Shown here: positions 6,454 through 9,507 of the stretch, piece after piece | Position numbering within the stretch: position 1 is the stretch's first letter | How the letters are laid out: each line of letters begins with the position of its first letter | Assembly: GCA_016938425.1 (NCBI GenBank) | Contig: JAFGUR010000060.1 | Span: 1 to 9,507 of the forward strand | Reading direction: 5' to 3' | From: Fusobacteriaceae bacterium | GTDB lineage: Bacteria; Fusobacteriota; Fusobacteriia; Fusobacteriales; Fusobacteriaceae | DNA: 9,507 nucleotides | Made by a program: the position numbers and the translations under genes | Notes under the pieces: model-generated | What the model saw: only the letters and a program-made list of their open reading frames with translations | Database searches by the model: none | What the model was told of the DNA's origin: nothing

Positions 6454-6480
6454 AAAACATTGGTTTTAAAATCAATGTTT
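6454..6480 (-). terminator. Possible terminator after dxr
   Basis: AAACATTG (6455-6462) and CAATGTTT (6473-6480) form a perfect 8-bp inverted repeat 23 bases beyond the dxr stop. On the minus strand the second arm ends in TTTT. The stem is AT-rich and the T-run short, so termination may be weak. Confidence 0.4.
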
Positions 6481-6502
6481 GTTATCCTTAGAATAGTTAC
6501 TT

Positions 6503-7651
6503 CTATTTTTTATATGAATAAGCAAAATCTCTTGCTTCTTTATCTGCTTTTTTTATATTTCCCAAGTTGTCTCCAGAAATAACTATATGCTGTTCCATAG
6601 CTTTTTCAATCACTTCATAAATATCTAAAAAATTAATTTCTCTTTTTAAAAATAATTCCACAGCTACTTCATTAGCAGCATTAAAAACTGCTGGCATTGT
6701 ACCACCTTTTTTCCCTGCTTCAATAGCCAGTTTTATTCCTTTTAATTTTTCGTTATCAACTTCTTCAAAAGTTAGTGTACTCGCACTTTTAACAAAATCC
6801 AACCCTTCTAAAACATAATTACAGACTCTTTCTGGATAAGTAAAAGCATATTGAATCGGAAGTTTCATATCTGGTACTCCCAATTGAGCAATTATTGAAT
6901 TATCACAAAACTCAACCATTGAATGTATTATACTTTGTGGATGGACTAAAACTTCAATATTTTCATAAGGAATACCAAATAATTGATGAGCTTCTATAAC
7001 TTCTAAACCTTTATTAACAAGTGTTGCAGAATCTATTGTAATTTTACTTCCCATTGACCAATTTGGATGTTTTAAAGCATCTTCTACCTTCACATCTTTA
7101 ATCGCTTCTCTATCCCAAGTTCTAAAAGGTCCTCCACTTGCTGTTAATATAAGTTTTCTAACTTCTCCATCTTTTCCTCCGTGCAAACTTTGAAAAAGTG
7201 CAGAATGCTCACTATCTACTGGAATAATTTCTGCCTTGTACTCTTTTAACATTTTATTTATTAAGTCTCCTGCTGCAACCATAGTTTCTTTATTAGCAAG
7301 TGCTATTCTTTTCTCTCTTTTAATAGCTTCTAAAGTTGCCTCTATTCCTATCGCCCCACTTACTGCTGTTAATAAAATATCTGTTTCGTCAAGCATTCCT
7401 AATTTTTTAAGACCTTCATCTCCATAGTACACTTCTATATTTGGATATACTTTTTTAATTTTTTCTGCATCTTCAGTAGAACCTATAGACACAAATTTAG
7501 GATTAAATTGTTCTATTTGTTCCAATATTAAAGCTAAGTTTCTATTTGCACTAAGTCCCAAAACATTATACTCATTACTTAGCCCTTTTATTACTTCTAA
7601 TGCACTAGTTCCTATACTTCCTGTGGAACCTAAAACTACTATATTTTTCAT
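6503..7651 (-). CDS. dxr: 1-deoxy-D-xylulose 5-phosphate reductoisomerase
   Basis: Dxr converts DXP to MEP with NADPH and a divalent metal, the first committed step of the MEP isoprenoid pathway. Its product pathway supplies the C5 units used by UppS. From this start it has 382 residues (E. coli 398). The NADPH fold opens with LGSTGSIGT (7-15). ANKET is at 119-123. Metal ligands are Asp146 and Glu148 in PVDSEHSALFQ, and Glu217 in NKGLE, matching E. coli Asp150, Glu152 and Glu231. TASGGPFR (171-177 region) and HPNWSMGSKITID (195-207) form the substrate site. The frame extends 15 codons further, to 7696, but that stretch is unlike the family, and GGGAGGA lies directly before this ATG. A terminator separates it from cdsA, so it may have its own promoter. 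Confidence 0.95.
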   Translation of the reverse strand: MKNIVVLGSTGSIGTSALEVIKGLSNEYNVLGLSANRNLALILEQIEQFNPKFVSIGSTEDAEKIKKVYPNIEVYYGDEGLKKLGMLDETDILLTAVSGAIGIEATLEAIKREKRIALANKETMVAAGDLINKMLKEYKAEIIPVDSEHSALFQSLHGGKDGEVRKLILTASGGPFRTWDREAIKDVKVEDALKHPNWSMGSKITIDSATLVNKGLEVIEAHQLFGIPYENIEVLVHPQSIIHSMVEFCDNSIIAQLGVPDMKLPIQYAFTYPERVCNYVLEGLDFVKSASTLTFEEVDNEKLKGIKLAIEAGKKGGTMPAVFNAANEVAVELFLKREINFLDIYEVIEKAMEQHIVISGDNLGNIKKADKEARDFAYSYKK

Positions 7652-7654
7652 GTG

Positions 7655-7661
7655 TCCTCCC
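7655..7661 (-). promoter_or_regulatory. Ribosome binding site that fixes the dxr start
   Basis: GGGAGGA on the minus strand, followed by CAC and ATG at 7651. It favours this start over the upstream in-frame ATG at 7696, which has no comparable site. Confidence 0.8.
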
Positions 7662-7705
7662 AAATAAACATTAATACTACAACAAACATTTATCATAATA
7701 AAGTC

Positions 7706-7730
7706 AAAAAGGCCTTGATATCAAAGCCTT
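7706..7730 (-). terminator. Intrinsic terminator between cdsA and dxr
   Basis: On the minus strand AAGGCTTTGA and TCAAGGCCTT (7709-7730) form a stem of 8 to 9 bp with one G-T wobble and a small loop, followed by five T (7706-7710). It begins 4 bases after the cdsA stop codon. A T-rich stretch also follows on the plus strand, so it could act in both directions. It would attenuate read-through from uppS-cdsA into dxr. Confidence 0.7.
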
Positions 7731-7734
7731 CTTT

Positions 7735-8562
7735 TTATTTTATAAATAATTTAAAATAATAAAAAACAGCTGGTAAAACAAAAATCATACTATCAAATCT
7801 ATCTAATATTCCTCCATGTTCTCCTAAGGCTACCCCTGAATCTTTAATTCCAAACTCTCTTTTGAACATTGACTCAGCTAGATCTCCTACTGTTCCTATT
7901 AATGAAACTATTAAAGCTATTGCTACCATATGTAAATAACTTATATTCATGTGTTTAAACCATACTAATTTTATTAAAAACAAACCTAAAATCGTAAATA
8001 TCATTGAACCCATTAAACCTTCATAAGATTTTTTTGGACTAATTACAGATAATCCTTCTTTGAAAAATTTTCTACCAAACTTTATTCCCACAAAATAAGC
8101 TGCTGAATCTGAAACCCATAAAAGTATTTGTAATGTTAAAATCCAATATCCACCATTTTCCAATCCTCTTATTCCATATATATGCAAATATAAAAGTGGA
8201 ATATATAAAAGTCCTAAAAATGTATTTCCAATATACGCTGTAGAACCTTCTATCTTTTTCTGTAGTACTCTCATTATTAATAAAGACACACTAATAAAAA
8301 CACATATAGGTACTACGTAGCCTTCTACATTATGAAGAAAACCTTTTTCTGCTAAATACATACTTACACTTAGTCCCATTCCTATTGTTACTCCATACTC
8401 TAAAGCTACTTCTCTTCCACTTGCTTTCATCATTCCATAAAATTCATATAAACTTACACCAACAATTACATTAGTGAATAAAAGGAATAATAATTCTCCT
8501 TTTAAATATATAAAAACTAATAAAGGAATGAAAATTAAAGCTATTAGTATTCTATTTTTCAT
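7735..8562 (-). CDS. cdsA: Phosphatidate cytidylyltransferase
   Basis: CdsA joins CTP and phosphatidic acid to make CDP-diacylglycerol, the precursor of bacterial phospholipids, in the inner membrane. The 275-residue chain is strongly hydrophobic, with about eight membrane segments. The CDP-diglyceride synthase signature is complete at 231-257: S-x-x-K234-R235, K240-D241, H249-G-G and D254-R-x-D257. Also present are SDSAAYFVGIKFGR (151-164), with acidic metal-binding residues, and SPKKSYEG (175-182). The length is normal for the family. The start lies 3 bases after the uppS stop, with GGAGGGG inside the end of uppS as ribosome site, so the two are cotranscribed and probably translationally coupled. 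A terminator follows closely. Confidence 0.95.
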   Translation of the reverse strand: MKNRILIALIFIPLLVFIYLKGELLFLLFTNVIVGVSLYEFYGMMKASGREVALEYGVTIGMGLSVSMYLAEKGFLHNVEGYVVPICVFISVSLLIMRVLQKKIEGSTAYIGNTFLGLLYIPLLYLHIYGIRGLENGGYWILTLQILLWVSDSAAYFVGIKFGRKFFKEGLSVISPKKSYEGLMGSMIFTILGLFLIKLVWFKHMNISYLHMVAIALIVSLIGTVGDLAESMFKREFGIKDSGVALGEHGGILDRFDSMIFVLPAVFYYFKLFIK

Positions 8563-8565
8563 AGA

Positions 8566-9261
8566 TTATTTAGCCCCTCCAAATCTTCTTTCTCTTGTTA
8601 CATAACTATCTATCGCTAGTATAAGTTGCTCTTCTTTGAAATCTGGCCAAAGAGTTTCTGTTATATAATATTCTGAATAAGCACTTTGCCATAATAAAAA
8701 ATTACTTGTTCTAAATTCTCCACTTGTTCTAATTATAAGTTCTGGATCTGGAATATAAGTATTATATAAATAATTTTTAAATTCTTCCTCACAAACAGAC
8801 TTTTTACCTTCCTGCAAAAGTTTGTTTATTCCGTCTATAATTTCAGGACGTCCTCCATAATTAAACGCTATATTAAGTTCTAATGCAGGATTTTCAAGAT
8901 AAGTATCTTTTTCAATTTCATCAATTATTTTTAATAATCTATCTGAAACTCCATCTTTTCTTCCAACAATTCTTAAACTTACATTTTCTTTTAACATTAA
9001 TTTTTTTTGTCCTTTTAAAAATTGTTCAAATAAAAGCATTAAGCCTTTAACTTCATCAACACTTCTTTTCCAGTTTTCTGTAGAAAATGCATAAAGAGTT
9101 AGGTATTTTATACCTATATTTTTACTTGCCCTAACTATATCTATAACTCTTTCTGCTCCTTCTTTATGTCCAAATATACGAGGTTTCCCTTGTTGTTTTG
9201 CCCATCTACCATTTCCATCCATTATAATACCTACATGTTTCGGTATTTGATTTTTTTCCAT
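8566..9261 (-). CDS. uppS: Isoprenyl transferase (undecaprenyl diphosphate synthase)
   Basis: This cis-prenyltransferase adds isopentenyl units to farnesyl diphosphate to form the C55 carrier lipid for peptidoglycan and surface polysaccharides. The 231-residue chain (E. coli about 253) has the family blocks in order: HVGIIMDGNGRW (9-20, catalytic Asp15), FGHKEG (30-35), YAFSTENWKR (57-66), FNYGGR (133-138), and IIRTSGEFRTSNFLLWQ (176-192), which holds the diphosphate-binding Arg residues. WPDF follows near the end. An in-frame ATG lies 15 codons upstream (9306), but those residues are not conserved and AAAGGTGAG precedes this start. The gene heads the block with cdsA and dxr. Its common upstream neighbours frr and pyrH would lie outside the window. 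Confidence 0.95.
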   Translation of the reverse strand: MEKNQIPKHVGIIMDGNGRWAKQQGKPRIFGHKEGAERVIDIVRASKNIGIKYLTLYAFSTENWKRSVDEVKGLMLLFEQFLKGQKKLMLKENVSLRIVGRKDGVSDRLLKIIDEIEKDTYLENPALELNIAFNYGGRPEIIDGINKLLQEGKKSVCEEEFKNYLYNTYIPDPELIIRTSGEFRTSNFLLWQSAYSEYYITETLWPDFKEEQLILAIDSYVTRERRFGGAK

Positions 9262-9264
9262 TTT

Positions 9265-9273
9265 CTCACCTTT
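9265..9273 (-). promoter_or_regulatory. Ribosome binding site that fixes the uppS start
   Basis: AAAGGTGAG on the minus strand lies 3 bases before the ATG at 9261. It supports this start over the upstream ATG at 9306. Confidence 0.6.
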
Positions 9274-9323
9274 ACTACTAAATTTATAATTTATATAGCT
9301 CGTCATTCTTTTTCATTCATATA

Positions 9324-9352
9324 ATTTTATCATAAATATTATTTATTTTCTA
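9324..9352 (-). promoter_or_regulatory. Possible promoter of uppS-cdsA
   Basis: On the minus strand TAGAAA (9347-9352) and TAAAAT (9324-9329) are 17 bases apart, about 63 bases upstream of the chosen uppS start. The -10 is a 5/6 match and the -35 only 4/6. The base composition is so AT-rich that chance matches are common. Confidence 0.3.
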
Positions 9353-9431
9353 TCTATTTATAGGTTTATTCTAATAATTTAATTATCAGTCTCTTTACTC
9401 TCTAAAAAAATAATTCCCTATCAAATACAAG

Positions 9432-9507
9432 TAATTAGGACTTGCTGAAAATACAAAATCACTGATTTTAAAAGATTTTAACTCTATTTTTAGTAAAAAA
9501 ATGCAGA
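9432..9507. other. Palindrome-bearing right edge, possibly an insertion sequence end
   Basis: A 15-base palindrome AAAATCA-C-TGATTTT lies at 9455-9469, next to GGACTTGCTGAAAA (9438-9451). The block looks more like the outer end of an insertion sequence than like spacer, but the other end and any transposase lie beyond the window. It could also be an operator or the end of an upstream transcript. Confidence 0.2.

Noticed and set aside
5899..6502. Riboswitch or small RNA gene in the gap before tmk
   Set aside because: The structured parts are explained by mobile repeats that also occur before rseP. I recognise no known riboswitch core.
7652..7696. Upstream ATG of dxr giving 15 extra residues
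   Set aside because: The extension contains the strong ribosome site itself and is unlike the Dxr N-terminus, which begins just before the nucleotide-binding fold.
9262..9306. Upstream ATG of uppS giving 15 extra residues
   Set aside because: The extra residues precede the conserved UppS start and the ribosome site sits before the inner ATG.

Overview
The window is AT-rich and comes from a bacterium with an outer membrane. The best guess is Fusobacteriota, from the very low GC content, the clostridia-like core genes, and a signal-peptide-bearing beta-barrel porin together with a lipid A deacylase homologue. Family and genus cannot be settled from the sequence alone. Every gene I can support lies on the minus strand, so transcription runs from high to low coordinates.

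Right part (9261 to 6503): uppS, cdsA and dxr form an isoprenoid/phospholipid block. UppS makes the undecaprenyl carrier lipid, CdsA makes CDP-diacylglycerol, and Dxr commits carbon to the MEP isoprenoid pathway that feeds UppS. uppS and cdsA are separated by 3 bases. A good intrinsic terminator hairpin lies between cdsA and dxr. For both uppS and dxr, a start 15 codons inside the longest frame is better supported.

Middle (6502 to 3803): tmk (dTMP kinase) and rseP (site-2 protease) follow, but the gaps before each are filled with small non-coding mobile elements. Two families are visible. One is about 250 bp, with ends close to TTAGTTTRTTGCAAAA and copies at 4845-5228 and 5923-6171. The other is exactly 122 bp, with ends close to YAATGTCRTCAACTT, 10-bp target duplications, and copies at 4961-5082 and 6259-6380. 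One 122-bp copy sits inside a 250-bp copy, so the order of insertion can be read directly. Both 250-bp copies lie in the same orientation about 25 bp upstream of a start codon, and one supplies the last codons and stop of tmk. This nested layer is the most unusual content of the window.

Left part (3802 to 1): an LpxR-type lipid A 3'-O-deacylase follows rseP by 16 bases and ends at a terminator. Then come a single class I methyltransferase with its own promoter, and a beta-barrel outer membrane protein with two candidate promoters and a strong terminator. A promoter for a gene beyond the left edge closes the window. That promoter and the porin promoters share an extended sequence block.
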